Part shown: piece after piece, positions 1 through 11,688 of the stretch
How the letters are laid out: every line of letters starts with the position of its first letter
Position numbering within the stretch: position 1 is the stretch's first letter
Assembly: GCA_004352715.1 (NCBI GenBank)
Contig: SCFE01000062.1
Span: 866,272-930,271, forward strand
Origin: Hofstenia miamia
Taxonomy: Eukaryota; Xenacoelomorpha; Acoela
Length of the DNA: 64,000 nt
Direction: 5' to 3'
The notes under the pieces: model-generated
What the model was told of the DNA's origin: nothing
Databases searched by the model: none
The model's input: the letters and a program-made list of their open reading frames with translations, nothing else
Translations under genes and position numbers: made by a program

Positions 1-1272
1 TGTGTTCTGATACTCTCTGGCATTCCCTCACATATATGTGAAAATAGATCATATTTCAAGTATCTGTTTTCCCTTGAACTCAGCATTACCAATTGCTCAA
101 CCTGTTGGATATATATTTGTATATCATCAGTTTTCTTCATTTTAATTGCATTTAAGATTATTCAATACTGGTTCTTAAAACTTTCATTTTCATAATAGTC
201 TTATATATATATATATATATATAATAAAAGATATTTTCTTGCTAAAAAAACTGCTTTCTTCATACCAATTGATGACTGGCGCTATCTTTTTAATACAAGC
301 TTCAACAAGATCTAACAAAGTTAAATCGGCAAGACGTTGAACTTATAATGGTAAAAGTAATTTTGCTAATGTAGAATTATTTTATTCAATATAGTTATAC
401 ATTACCTAATGTATAGACATTGATACATTTTCTAGGCTTTCATTTTTAATAATAATAGTTTAAATCAAGGAGATGCCACATGGCTAGTCTTTTGACTATA
501 GTAAAAAAGTGAAAAAGTTTCTATTTGAAAATTGTACCCCTAGAAGTAAAGTTTTTTTAATTTTATAAGTAAATCAAAATTATAATTTTAAAAGACATTG
601 CACTTTTCAGTTTATTATTAATAAATACACAATATAACTGAGATAGTGACATTAAGATGAGAACAAACAAACATCTCAAAATTGCTTTTGCACGTTTTTA
701 TACCCGATTCCATTGGAGAGAGCTGTTCAAAGGCTGCTTTGATTGCATAACTATTTAGAATTTACTATAACAAAGTGCGACGTGCAAATTGGGTTAAATA
801 TTTACATAATTCTCTACATATGCGCTTGTTTATGAATGATCAATTCAATACGCGTTCGTGCCGACTATTTAATATATCAAAATAATTTCCGTCACCTACA
901 TTATTATGTAATTATAGCGCCTCCACTTTGTAATAGATGTACATGTATATGGAATATAATTTACGCAGAAAACGCTTTTTGATCAAAAAATATCCTTGTG
1001 ACCCCCTTTATACTTTCTTAGTAAGTTATAAACTTTGTAACGAAAGTGAGGCAAAAATTTTAAACACTCAATTTACATTGAAAGGCAAATTCATATACAA
1101 TATCATTTCAGTTTTTGTGGTGATTTATTGTATAACATTGCCCGTGATTTCTGTTTTGTGGTAGCGTAATATTGAAATATGAATGCAATATTTGTGAAAC
1201 ATTTTGTAATAGAATTAAATAGATTTTTGTAAAAATTTCGCATTCAACAACTCTCACTTGGCACAATTTTAG
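1..1272. other. No gene recognised; upstream intron of DNTTIP1
   Basis: AT-rich sequence with a (TA)n tract at about 202-223. It ends in a splice acceptor at 1271-1272, so it is probably the intron before the first visible DNTTIP1 exon. I found no earlier DNTTIP1 exon here; the 5' exons presumably lie outside the window. Confidence 0.5.
202..223. repeat. (TA)n microsatellite
   Basis: Uninterrupted TA dinucleotide run, one of several in the window. Confidence 0.9.
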
Positions 1273-1479
1273 GAACCTTCAAACACAAATCTTATCATTC
1301 AAAGAGTTGGGCCGAAGTGGGATGTAAATAGATTAACACCGCATACATTGTTCATCCTAGGCCCACGTGCAAACAAAGCGTTGGGATTGGGAACTACTCG
1401 AGGTCGGCTTTATATTAAACACCCAGAAATTTTCAAATATCCTGCTGATCAAGAGGACAAACAGTGGTTAGCCGAAAAG
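1273..1479 (+). CDS. DNTTIP1: DNTTIP1 (TdIF1), penultimate coding exon
   Basis: This exon encodes 69 in-frame codons between an AG acceptor (1271-1272) and a GT donor (1480-1481), with phase 0 at both ends. The translation contains VGPKWD, then RANKALGLG, TTRGRLYIKHP, FKY, AD and DKQWLAE. These match in order the conserved C-terminal DNA-binding region of deoxynucleotidyltransferase terminal-interacting protein 1. From family knowledge, DNTTIP1 dimerises and scaffolds HDAC1/2 with a MIDEAS/TRERF1-type partner in the nuclear MiDAC deacetylase complex, and its C-terminal SKI/SNO/DAC-like fold binds DNA. The next exon at 9993 continues the alignment without missing residues. Earlier exons lie outside the window. 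Recognition is from memory of the family, but the match is long and specific. Confidence 0.93.
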
Positions 1480-4179
1480 GTACCGTTTTAAAATTTTCTC
1501 TTGCACTTATGAATTATAATGTCAATGCAGCGCATTCCGAAAATGTTGAACTATCACGTCTAACTGGTTGCGGGCACATGCGTATTTGTGAATGTGTACC
1601 CTATGTAATTTTGTATTAGACATGCGTAGTATTTTTCTCATCATGATAACCAATAATTTCAATTTTTAATAATTTCAAGTTTTCATTCAGTGTTCAATCA
1701 CAATTAATGATACATTTGATAATTTCAATAACGGCTGATTTGAAAATGTGCATAGAATGCGACTGAAAAGACTGTAATCTTCTAGTGGAATTTATGCTGG
1801 ATATTACCATTAAGTGTATGATCAGGATTCAGTCAATGGGCCTTTGTACAGTGATCGATGTGAATTATTCATACATAGTTCGACATGCACTATTGACAGT
1901 TTGCAGTTTTTTTAATTCGTGTGACAATTTACCAAATTAGCCAAGCTTCGTACACAATACTACAAATTATGCCCATGAAAATCTATTCGAGTTCACGTTT
2001 GGAAACATCAACATCATCGATATGCTTATTCCATTTGAGATTGATTGTTTTCCACGATCCACATATCTTTACTTCGTCAGCAATTTAGAGTTTGTGTTTC
2101 AAGATGCTAGTAAAGTGCTATTTACTAAGTATTTTCATTTTAGTTGACTAAAGAAAAATTTTATCAAATTCAGTAACTAGAGTAACTCATGTTTTGTTAT
2201 CTGCAAACTTTGCTAGAGTATTTCGAAACAGTGTTACAAGACTGCAGTAATCATCTTGCTATATTTGCGGTTTTTATGTTAATCCCGGCGTAGAATTGAC
2301 TGTGATCTTTTGACTGGATGCGCCTTTGTTGTAACGTAAGAAAACTCCAAAAAACATATACATAAATCTGGCGAAAGTAGCACTGTTTTCCTATTGGGAG
2401 AAACAAATTCTCCATATTACCAGACATGCGGTAATGGAAATTGTGAATAAAATAGTCGTGCTTTGGGGTTATGCATCTTTTGTATAACTCTTTTCACTCT
2501 TTCTTATAGCGAAATTCGTATTTGTGAAATTTCATAGGGCAAAATGCACAGGTACTGCCTGTTCTTTACAGAATGACCGAGTCTCAGAATAAAGTTGTAC
2601 ATAAACACTCGGTAGTACAGCCTTAATTTGATTTTGCTCAATACATAATTCATATATTTTATGCTTGTCCTTTTTCTAATCAACATATGCATCCGGACCT
2701 AGTTATTTACCCCGCATTTCAGGTCTCAGCAGATCGTTCTCCTGCCAAATCTAGGAACGTCTGAACAGCCGTAAAATTGTGTTGTTACAGATATTTGAAT
2801 TATAAATTACGTATTTCAAAATTAAATTTTCGGACTAAATAAATACCAACGAAACATTATTTTTAAGTCTAATTATAATAACCAATTTAAGCAAAATTCC
2901 AATAAAGGCTTTCTTGCAGACCAGCTGTTTTACCACTTCCCACTAGCAGCGCACCGTCGTTGATCTTCGACGTTTATTAGCTGTATTTTAACTTTTTCAT
3001 GTTCTCCCCCATTGCTTTTAGTATTATTATTAATATTAGTGTGTTTAAGCTTGAGATTAATTAATAGAATCATTCTTTAATAATTTTTACGCATATTGAT
3101 GTTCAATTAAAAGAAATTACAAATTTTCATAATACTGAGGAAACTGAGGACTATTATACACGTATAACAATGAAACAGCATATTTAATCGGCGTACATTT
3201 GATTTTCGTTCTTGTACCTTTGTGAAATCTTTTAGTATACATTACGAATTTCACGAACAAGCATACGAAACCTCGTTACAGTGAATTTCGCAGAAATGTG
3301 TTTTGCGTTGCAAGTTACTCAACATCAAATAATATTACTATAGTAAATGAGCATTTAAATTAATGAAAATTTCTACTACAATGTTTAAAACAGTGGCTCG
3401 TTAGCACACTTTTTCTCTTCCGTGATTAAAATTGCACCAAACACCGACATTAATTTCATCGACCCGCACATTCATAGACAGTTTATTGATATATTTTCGG
3501 TTTTCTTTGTTTTCGTCGAAATTCATGGCTACAGATTGTTGATAAAATTTTTGGAAGTAATTTCACAATTCTTTCGATCACGTGAAATGTGTGAACAGTA
3601 ACACCATGCTCCAATTGTCATTTCATGAGTAAAAGTTTTTCAACAATTTTCACTCAGTTTAACGTGAAAACAGTGATTATTCGTATATAGTATATTGATA
3701 TCATATCTTGCAGAGTAGGGATGTTTGAGTTTTCACATTTGTCAAAGTTCCCAAATAATTTTAGAAATTATACCAAAAATTTATAGAAATGAGTAATAAT
3801 CATGCAGATTCTTCTCGTTCCTCTGAAATTGTACGAAATTGTACCCCTCCATGGTCTTGTATCCCTAAAACATTTCAGAGTTTTCCAATATTTCGATCCA
3901 ACCGACCGGTACTGGTCAACACTATCGGTAACCGGTTGGTCCTACCCACCAGTTTCAACGCTGAATGAGAGTGCCTTTATGCTTACAGTAAAGTAGCAAA
4001 AAGGAGGCAATTGAATTGAAATATTTTCAAAACTGGTTGTAATATATGTATTACATGTATCAATTGAGATTTTTAACTAAAATGGTATAGTTTGCATTAA
4101 AAATACTAACCTTCTTTTCCAGATTATAATCTAAAAATATAAACGTTAATATTCAAATATAAAGAGGATAAATGAACAC

Positions 4180-4412
4180 TACACGGGAAAAAGGGCATAT
4201 GTCACAATTTGGGATTTTTTCAGTTATGGCCGCCATTATGTAGACCATGATCCAAAGTGTCTTTCGAATATAACTGTTTTGTCAAAAAGGGCATATGTCT
4301 CATTTTATTGCAAGGAGAAGAAAGCCTGTACTTGTTAAGAAGGGCATGTGTCCTTTAATTTCTGATTTTCTCAAAATGGGAAGACTGTGACATATGCTCT
4401 TTTTCCCGTGTA
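4180..4412. mobile_element. MITE with near-perfect terminal inverted repeats and internal motif repeats
   Basis: The ends are long inverted repeats: the left end reads TACACGGGAAAAAGGGCATA from 4180, and its reverse complement (one mismatch) ends at 4412. The symmetry extends outwards a few bases (TGAAnACTA on both sides) and inwards through ATGTCACA. TA at both edges suggests a Tc1/mariner-type target duplication. There is no coding capacity. The motif AAGGGCATATGTC also recurs as direct repeats near 4287 and 4340, which is unusual for a MITE. Confidence 0.8.
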
Positions 4413-4805
4413 GTCTTCAAATACTAACCTCTTTTAAGAGGGTTTCAGCTTCAAAGTATGCACTTTTTTCTTAGATTTTTCTCTTATTTTTTTCTGAATT
4501 TTATTAAGAAACATATTCAATACCAGCATAAAAAATACACCTGTGTGCATTTTCAACATGAATTTCACAAATAAGAGGAGCTGAAAAGTTGCCAATAATT
4601 GATTTGTGATTTGAATAGAATAATAAAATGAGGCACCGTTTCATTTATGGTCTCTGAAGAAATTGAAAAACCACCACTATTCAAATCGTCAACATCAACA
4701 ATGCAATCCCTAACAGAAGAAGAGCGACATATGGACAACAATGAATATCGGTTGAAATCTTTTAAGCAACCCGCAATATAGAACAAAACTTTTTTTCTTT
4801 TTTAG

Positions 4806-4918
4806 AACATTCATTTGGATCGTCCAGTGAACTTGTAATATCGTCTTTAAGTACAATGGGCGATTCTACATTTGAAAGAATTGAGCAATGTTTTTCACAG
4901 CTTTTAGCAGACATTTGA
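4806..4918 (+). CDS. Possible orphan terminal exon, unrecognised
   Basis: A strong-looking acceptor (T-rich tract, then AG at 4804-4805) precedes 36 open codons rich in Ser and Glu, ending in TGA at 4916-4918. Another open stretch lies just upstream (about 4631-4781), but the two do not join in frame by any obvious GT-AG intron. It lies in the DNTTIP1 intron on the same strand. I recognise no family, and an open stretch this short can occur by chance. Confidence 0.2.
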
Positions 4919-5157
4919 TTTATCACAATGAATTGGTACTTTTGAATTTATTTCATGACTATCTTATTCAACAGAATTTGACATCAAAGTTATTTTAAAT
5001 TATAGGTGCAACTGAAATATTTATGAAAATAATACTACGTTAATTTTCACAAAATGAATAAATTCCGTTTTTGTCAGGGTTGTGTATCAATGACTAGAGA
5101 ACAATAAACACAAGTCAATTTTAAAATAACAATCAACATGAGTTACAAATAAAAAAT

Positions 5158-5236
5158 TTAAAACACATTTGACAAACGGCATAAATTTCTCTTTCCTGGT
5201 CTGTCCATACAATTAAGGCATTCTCTGTTACAACTG
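5158..5236 (-). CDS. Terminal exon of an unrecognised cysteine-rich protein
   Basis: On the minus strand this exon follows a tandem CAGCAG acceptor; either AG keeps the frame. It carries 25 further codons and a TAA at 5160-5158. It adds four cysteines, spaced C-x3-C-x2-C-x9-C, to the six in the exon at 6392-6263. The upstream exon ends with two bases (AG) of a split codon, and this exon supplies the third, so the pair joins in frame across an intron of about 1 kb. The gene sits antisense inside the DNTTIP1 intron. I do not recognise the domain, and no function is assigned. Confidence 0.5.
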
Positions 5237-6262
5237 CTGATCTCCATAAAATTGGTAAAAAGCGATTATTTTGATTAGTTTTCTCCTCAAAATAATTAGA
5301 AATACTGCTTTCTGAAAGTCAGTATTCTTTTCCTTTTCATTTACAAAAAGGAAATGCACTACAAATTATATTTCATTGTCTTTAATTTCCTACAGTTTCT
5401 TAGAAGCAGAGTGTGTATCCAATAGATGATTTATTGTTTCTAAGTACTCAATTGGAGGGTCATTTGCATACTGAGTTCACATATTGCTTTTGTACCTTAG
5501 CAGTTTAACAAAAGTCGAATCTATTAATTGAAACCATTGGGGAATTGCGGTGATCCGTATAAATTCATCGACAGCTATTTTTGCTTGATGAAATTTGCAT
5601 AATTGAATGTTTATTGCAACGCCTTTGCGTTGTCAGCATATTTCGAATAATCTAGCTTACTAGATTGCTCAATTTTATATATAAAGCCATCAACTCTTTT
5701 TGGCTTTCAAAATAAACTTTCCTTATTAAAAGCTATATAATTTCCATTTCCCGAGCAAATTTAGATAGCTATTCTTACTCTTGCCGACCTTCTTGAAACT
5801 CTTATTGAAAAATTTCTAAGTGATCTTTTGCCACATTTTCACTCAGAAATCCACTCACACTCGAAGACTATACGAAATTGGGCTTGGATGTTAAGCTTGT
5901 GTGGCTTTGCCTCTCTAGCAGCCCTGATTATCATTATGTCCGAACACTGCCCTTCATGTTGTCAATTGAAACGCTTTAAATAAAAGGATACCTTCACTGT
6001 AGCTGAACAAAAATCGTATTCTATCATGGATTTTTTCAAACAAAACTAAACACAGAGAACACAATTATGCTGAAGGAGTCATATTCAGTGAATCTTGAGT
6101 GGTCAGGCTTCACAGGAAAAAGTAGATTATTGCTAAAGTACTGCTAAATTTTTTTAATTACTAAATAATTGAAATACATGTATGTTGCATATGATTATTA
6201 TCAAAACATCATTGAACAAGCTTTTGTAATAACTACTTCAAATTTCATACTACATAGCTCAC

Positions 6263-6392
6263 CTAGCACAGGTATCAGAATAATTACCAATCCCATCTGT
6301 TGGGACATGAACAACGCAACATTTTGTGGAAGCATATTCATTGCAATTTAATTCCATTAATAATCTTGAAGCCATTTTACAATTTCCACATG
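6263..6392 (-). CDS. Internal exon of an unrecognised cysteine-rich protein
   Basis: On the minus strand the exon lies between an acceptor (TTCTAG, ending at 6393) and a textbook donor (CTAG followed by GTGAGC at 6262-6257). It has 42 complete codons, flanked by a 2-base start and a 2-base end. Six cysteines are visible: a CxxC near the start, one after 11 residues, a CC pair six residues later and one near the end. It begins in phase 1, the usual phase after a signal-peptide exon, but I could not find such an exon upstream. With the exon at 5236-5158 the partial protein has ten cysteines, suggesting a secreted disulfide-rich protein. The family is unknown; Ly6-like and prokineticin-like folds were considered but the spacing does not fit clearly. 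Confidence 0.5.
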
Positions 6393-7276
6393 CTAGAACA
6401 TTTTCTAAAAACTATAAATTTCAAAAGCATATAATTCTGTTAATGGCATCACTAATGGTAGCAAAATATATATATTCATGAAAGCGATAAATGAAATGTT
6501 AATGCTTGGAAACTCTTGTTTTTTACATTGCATTTATCGAGATCAACTAGCTTCAAACGATATGTTGAAAAATAATTCGAATTGATGACAAATTTTCTTT
6601 TCAATCTCTCATTTCTTTGTAAAACGTGATAATTTTTTGCAAAACAAAAATGTAAATGAAAATTGTATACTTTTGAATGTCATACTCATTATTTTTTTGG
6701 AAACTTTTTATTAAGAATATTAACAAACCGGTTTAATGTGATTGTTGGAATTACATTGAATGTTATGGGGCTAAAATGAAACTCTTGGAGATAATCGCGT
6801 TTCATTATTTTCTCTAATAATCAAAGAGAAACATATTGTACATAAATTATTACATAGTGATCATATTGATTATGCAAATAATAGGACAGTAATTGCAAAT
6901 GCATGTCACTACACCTTTTACCATTAAATTTAAAAACTAACGCATTCAAATTAAAACATAAGTCATTCAATTTATAATAAATATCAAACTATGACTTTAT
7001 TAAAGAAATGAAACTAAGAAACAAAACAAAGTATAATCTAATAGAATGTTTACTATATTTTCCATGCAGTAAATAATCTTCAGCTATCAAATAATTATAA
7101 AAGTCATAACGGTTTTTTTATCTTCTAATATTTGGGCTTGCCTAAACTCGTTGATCTTTTTGATCTTCGATTTGACAGGACTAAAAATTTCAATCTGTAA
7201 TAAAGGTACACTGTAAATTTGGGCCTTTAGAAGTTGGCAGTGTATTTGCGCGGCACTGGCCTCAAATCGATCTTTC

Positions 7277-7522
7277 CTAAATCCTCCTTTTGCGAAACAT
7301 ATTTAAATTACTCTCATTCAGGTAATAAATAATTGTATGCTCTGATTTGCGCCTTAAAATGGATTCAGCAAATACTTTTAAGTTTGCCTTATTTTTTAGT
7401 TTAAAGTTGGCTCCATCAAAATGTCGTTGTACTGTCCTTCTGGATACGTCAATTGCGATATGTGGATTATGTTTTAGTTTTGCAGTCAAATGCATTAGAG
7501 TTGCTTGACAATTTTTTTTCAA
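7277..7522 (-). pseudogene. Tc1-like transposase fragment (HTH to first catalytic Asp region)
   Basis: The minus-strand ORF of 81 codons contains VSRRTVQRHF, the second HTH signature of Tc1-like transposases. It is followed by the linker and a degraded form (LNESNLNMF) of the usual SDESKFNLF first-catalytic-residue segment, with Asp replaced by Asn. The ORF stops at 7277 and nothing convincing of the rest of the DDE domain follows. It is about a quarter of a normal 340-residue transposase. It is a dead fragment in the DNTTIP1 intron. Confidence 0.65.
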
Positions 7523-8777
7523 AAGCTTATTAATATACTGTAGAAAGGCTTCTAGAAAAAAATTCGAAATTGTAAATTAAGAATATAAAGCTAACATATG
7601 GCTCTACTGTTTTTCCTGATTTTCCTGAGCAATAACTGTCGGTTCCTGATTAAATTTCAATTTTTAAGCATAATCATGATGACTCTATTCATTCAATTTT
7701 TTTGCAGTACGTAAAGAGTGTATACACAAGAATTATGGCTGAAGATGTTTTACTGCATAGAAAATAAAGTAAACATTATATTTGTTTATAGTTTCTTTTG
7801 TTTCTTATTTTCATTTTTTAAAAAAGGCATAGTTTGAATTTTAATAGAAATTGAATGACGAATGTTTTAATTTGCATGCGTTAGTTCTTAAATTGAACGA
7901 TAAGCTTTTTTTGCAAAAGATAGTTTCAAATGGGAAGCAAAAGTATTTACCAAGAGCTTCAAATGAGCTTGCACGAATATGGGCAAATGAATGATATTGT
8001 GACATTTGAAACCATTTCTGAACTATACAGTCAACAAAGATTCAGCAGATTTTCATAACAGGTCATACTTGACAGTTGGCTTACAGACCCACATCCAATG
8101 TTCATAAAGTGGAACAGGCGTGTATTTTTCAAGTCAGTGAGATTAGTATATTAACATTATAGTTCATGTAAAAATTGAGTAAAATTGACAATAAAGGCAT
8201 TTTTACATTATTTTCCAACGATCCAGTTCATTTAAACTGTTGGGTTTTTATACAGTTCCCTGGAGTATTTTGTTCGATGAAACTAAGGCCTGTGACAACA
8301 ATTTACAAAATGCGTTTGTATCTTGATAAAATAATTTACTAAATATATGGAAACATATATAGCAGCCTCCATGCATAATCATGTGCAAACAAAATGTTTC
8401 TTGCCACATTATAGTCTCAAATTATATTACTGATGGTGCAATGATACAACTTTTTCTAGAATTTTCTCTTATATTTTCGACGTGTATGTTAATGAGATCG
8501 CGTTTGGATTTGAGTTTTTGTTGGTCTTCCATAGTTGGGAATTTGTAGATTATAGTAGTTTTTCTATGAAATTCAACTGCAACAGTTAAAATAGCCCTAG
8601 CCCAGTCCCACTTTTGCGTGAATGTTGCTGCTTAGCAATATACTTAAAATGTAAGTGATGAACATCTGTGAACCTGGATAATGAGTAATAAATACTCATA
8701 CAGACAAATTATTGATCGAAAAAAGAAAGTTTATTAAAAACTTCTATAGTGAATGAATAATACAAAATACACAGAAG

Positions 8778-9716
8778 TCAATTTTCAAATTCTCTATTGG
8801 CCCTATTGCAGACTTCTAATGTCTTTCTCCATCTGCTTATGGAATCACACAGCTCATTCCTTGGAAAATCACACCATATGTACGTTTTAGATATGACATA
8901 CTTTCATAATTTTTAGTACAGGCCATCTGTTCTAACTTAGACGAAACTAAATTTTCATGTCGGTTAGGGTCTGGTGGTGAAGCACGCCATTCTTTTGAAG
9001 TGGTAAAGTCTGGTAAGTTGTTTCGTCACCATTCTTGAGTGGCATTCTTATCGGCAGGTGTCGAGTCTCGCTGAAAGCACCAAATTTGACCAGCGCATAG
9101 AGTATTAGACAGTTGATGCACATGAGGCTCAAGGATGTCTTCTATATAATTTTCTTAATTTTTACTCCTTGATGGACAAAAACAAGCTGTTTTACAAAAT
9201 TATGAGACCAAGCCATTACGAACCCGGATGAACAGTTCGTTGCATCGGATTTGCTCATTTTGGTGAACTCGATTTTGTAGAGTACGCTCTAATGTTTTGA
9301 CTATTCCATTTCTTCTTCACATTGAAGTTTTTCGTTTGAAAAGGATATTGCTTACGTCTTCATGTGTGAACCGCTGAAGAAGAGTTTTGCATTTGTTCAC
9401 ACAGTGGCTTTAGGCTTTTGGTTTAGCAATTGAGTTTTTTCCATTTTGAATGGACGTAATTGTAGATCATTTTTTAGTACTCTTCTCATTGTTGTCATCA
9501 GAAACCTGCATTTCTCTGGCAAACTTTCTACCCAATCAACTAAAATTTCTTCAAATACGAAGTTGAACAAATTTTATGAATTGTTTTGTGCGTACAGACC
9601 TTGGAACGATTGTTCTTGATCTGTCATTTGCAGTTCCATTTGCGTTGTATAGTTCGATAAATATAATCTCGCTTGATTCCACTTCGCTTCAGCAAGCTGA
9701 AAATTGCTAATAGATT
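8778..9716 (-). pseudogene. mariner-family transposase pseudogene
   Basis: Read on the minus strand with several frame changes and stops, the segment covers most of a mariner transposase in order. An HTH segment (LLKRSGIKRDYIYRTIQR) lies near 9710-9650. VLKNDLQLRPFKMEKTQLL lies near 9500-9440. SNEKL near 9320 corresponds to the SDEKL motif, with the first catalytic Asp changed to Asn. VMAWS and QLVFVHQGVKI follow near 9220-9150. A WCFQRDSTPA box keeps the second Asp, and EWRASPPDPN keeps the third. The C-terminal DFPRNELCDSI segment ends at a TGA (8780-8778). The length (about 940 bp) is normal, so this is a nearly full-length but inactivated copy. No terminal inverted repeats were identified. 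Confidence 0.8.
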
Positions 9717-9992
9717 GTTCATGCAAAATAAAATTTTAAGCAAATAGTCAAATAATGTAACATAATTGCCGTATTTTTCTACATTTAAGAACTTTAAACA
9801 CTGTCTAGACACACGAATGAGTGTACAAACCTTCAATTCATTTTGCATGAGAATTCATAACTCGCCCTGTGTATTGAACAAAATATTTTATGTATTATTA
9901 AGTAGTTGTGTTAATATGGGCTGTAATCTTGTATGGATAATCTCTATTCCGTGGTGTTGCGTTAAACATATGCGTTAAATTTTTTTGTTTAG

Positions 9993-10217
9993 GGTTTGAT
10001 GAATTCTGCTGGTGGAAAGGTGTATATTTTGATTTATCAGGACATCTTTGAATTAGTCAACACTGTAGAGTACAAGAATATGCCCGGTGTTGATCCTGAC
10101 CTTTTGAAGGGGTTTTTAGTTACAGATATCACTCTTCACAAAATCAAAAGCCATATGATCGCAATGATAAATGAATCACAGAATACATCCGGCTCCATCT
10201 ATGACATGGTGCATTAA
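9993..10217 (+). CDS. DNTTIP1: DNTTIP1 (TdIF1), last coding exon
   Basis: The acceptor AG is at 9991-9992 after a T-rich tract. The exon continues in phase 0 from the one ending at 1479 and has 74 codons before TAA at 10215-10217. The start (MNSAGGKVYILIYQDI) matches the family segment ATGGKMAYLLIEEDI, and the remainder aligns with the terminal helices (LLKGFLV, then a Lys/Met-rich helix). This part completes the C-terminal DNA-binding domain of the MiDAC subunit. It has a short tail and ends at about the same point as vertebrate homologues. Conservation is lower than in the preceding exon. Known orthologues are nuclear. Confidence 0.9.
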   Translation, partial: GLMNSAGGKVYILIYQDIFELVNTVEYKNMPGVDPDLLKGFLVTDITLHKIKSHMIAMINESQNTSGSIYDMVH

Positions 10218-10699
10218 TCATCAGTGCTTTAGGAGTCGCAATATTTTATTTGTTTATTGTCTATTTTGTTGATTTTTATGCTAAAGAGGTCTGATCAGAG
10301 TCTAACTTACTCTCTCTAAATATATTTTGAGCTCTACACATTCTTGTGAATAGTAAGAATTCACATGAAGAATACAAAGCAATTTAATTTGCATTTGTAG
10401 ATAGAGTGAAAATATAAAAAGAACTGAATGTACAATGTAAATTATTTCTAATTCTTAATTGAAAAGATCATTTTATTATTCCAGACCTCTTGTGAAAATA
10501 TAATTTTTGAATTGTTTCTGTGAATTAATGTTTCATTGTTTGTATTTAAATTCTTAGAATATTTTGTCTGTTTTGTCATGGTAACCTTCAATTGATGATT
10601 TTTATTTATCTATTTATTTTATCTACATTAATACTAACCATCGTAGTTTTAGTTTTTCTCGATTTGACATCTAATTTAGTCTAATTACACCTGATTTTA

Positions 10700-10705
10700 A
10701 ATAAA
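10700..10705 (+). terminator. Candidate DNTTIP1 polyadenylation signal
   Basis: AATAAA lies about 480 bases after the DNTTIP1 stop codon. I saw no earlier canonical hexamer in the 3' flank. Confidence 0.4.
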
Positions 10706-11637
10706 TGAGTTTTCACTTTTTTTAAAGTACATAAACATAATTGATTTTAACTATTAGAGCATCAAATTGTGTTTAGAATATATATACTTCTCAAGAAACA
10801 ATTATAAACTCAATTGCATGTCGACCAATGCAATTAACGTTATACATGTACATTTTTTCTATCTGCTTTCAAGGTGCAAAGTGGATGTTATTATAATTAC
10901 AATATTGTCAGTGTGTTAACAAGTAACCGGAATGGTACTCGCGATCTAATGCGTGAATAGTCAACTCTAATGGGAATGGTTTAAACAAGATAGTTTATTA
11001 TTTCTATTAAAGTATTATTTATTAATTGTTTATGTTTCCTCATGCTAATAACTTCAAAAATCAATCAAAACTGACGAGGAAACTTCAAAGTAATACTGAC
11101 TATGAATACACTTTTAAAATCACCTGCGAATCCCGCTAGCTGCTCTCCGATTACAGCCATTGTTTGCCTAACAAAAAACGTAATACGGTTCGGAAATACA
11201 CAGTTTTTTATGAACTAATCCTATAATTGCTTAAAAAATCGCAAAATTTGTTTTATTTTGCGGTTTATTATCGAAATTAATGTACGTTACGTGCAGCATT
11301 AACTATGTTGATCTTACCTACATTAATGATGTTGAAGTTACATTAATATATTGTTAAACGAATGTAAATTACAGCAATAAAATTTTTTCTGGTAAAGTAC
11401 ATTTTTCAAAAATTTAGGCCAAGATTATTTAAAAATATTGATATAGTTAAATATATGAAGATAGAGTGCTATCAATACCGAGCGATTATTAAGTCGTCAT
11501 CTCAATATTTTCTCTAATAAAGCAAAGAAAGCCTATGGTTTTCTGCAGACCTTCATAGCAATTTTTCTTTCCTTGATTGTTTACGCCAACCTTTTGTCGA
11601 GCTTCCAATAAAGATAAAGTTTTCATCACTAGTCATG
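10706..11637. other. No feature recognised
   Basis: AT-rich intergenic sequence. A few short open stretches (for example near 11100-11220) have no splice context and no family match. Confidence 0.6.
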
Positions 11638-11680
11638 CAACTGTTTATGAAAGCGTGTCAAATTTTTAAAGAATGTTTCG

Positions 11681-11688
11681 GTCGTGAA
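11681..11688. repeat. 8-bp target site duplication, left copy
   Basis: GTCGTGAA lies immediately before the hAT terminus and is repeated exactly at 12230-12237. Confidence 0.85.

Larger units (their letters stand above)
1480..9992 (+). other. 8.5 kb DNTTIP1 intron
   Basis: The intron lies between the donor at 1480 and the acceptor at 9991-9992, which follows a T-rich tract. It contains a MITE, two antisense cysteine-rich exons, and Tc1-like and mariner pseudogenes, listed separately. The stretches 1480-4170, 4420-4800, 5240-6260, 6400-7270 and 7530-8770 otherwise show nothing I can name. Confidence 0.85.

Noticed and set aside
2890-2960. Short minus-strand peptide containing VGSGKT, like a P-loop
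   Set aside because: The residue spacing does not fit A/G-x4-GK-S/T, and the frame is only 25 codons with no splice context.
3429-3560. About 40-codon minus-strand frame starting MNFDENKEN
   Set aside because: An AT-rich-codon opening without splice support or a match; compatible with chance.
5880-5930. Possible small RNA gene resembling 5S rRNA (TTGGGCTTGGATGTTAAGC)
   Set aside because: Does not match the conserved internal promoter boxes of 5S rRNA or any tRNA A/B boxes.
9766-9978. Cysteine-containing 70-codon plus-strand ORF just before the last DNTTIP1 exon
   Set aside because: It overlaps the mariner relic and the intron's pyrimidine tract, has no signal peptide and shows no regular cysteine spacing.
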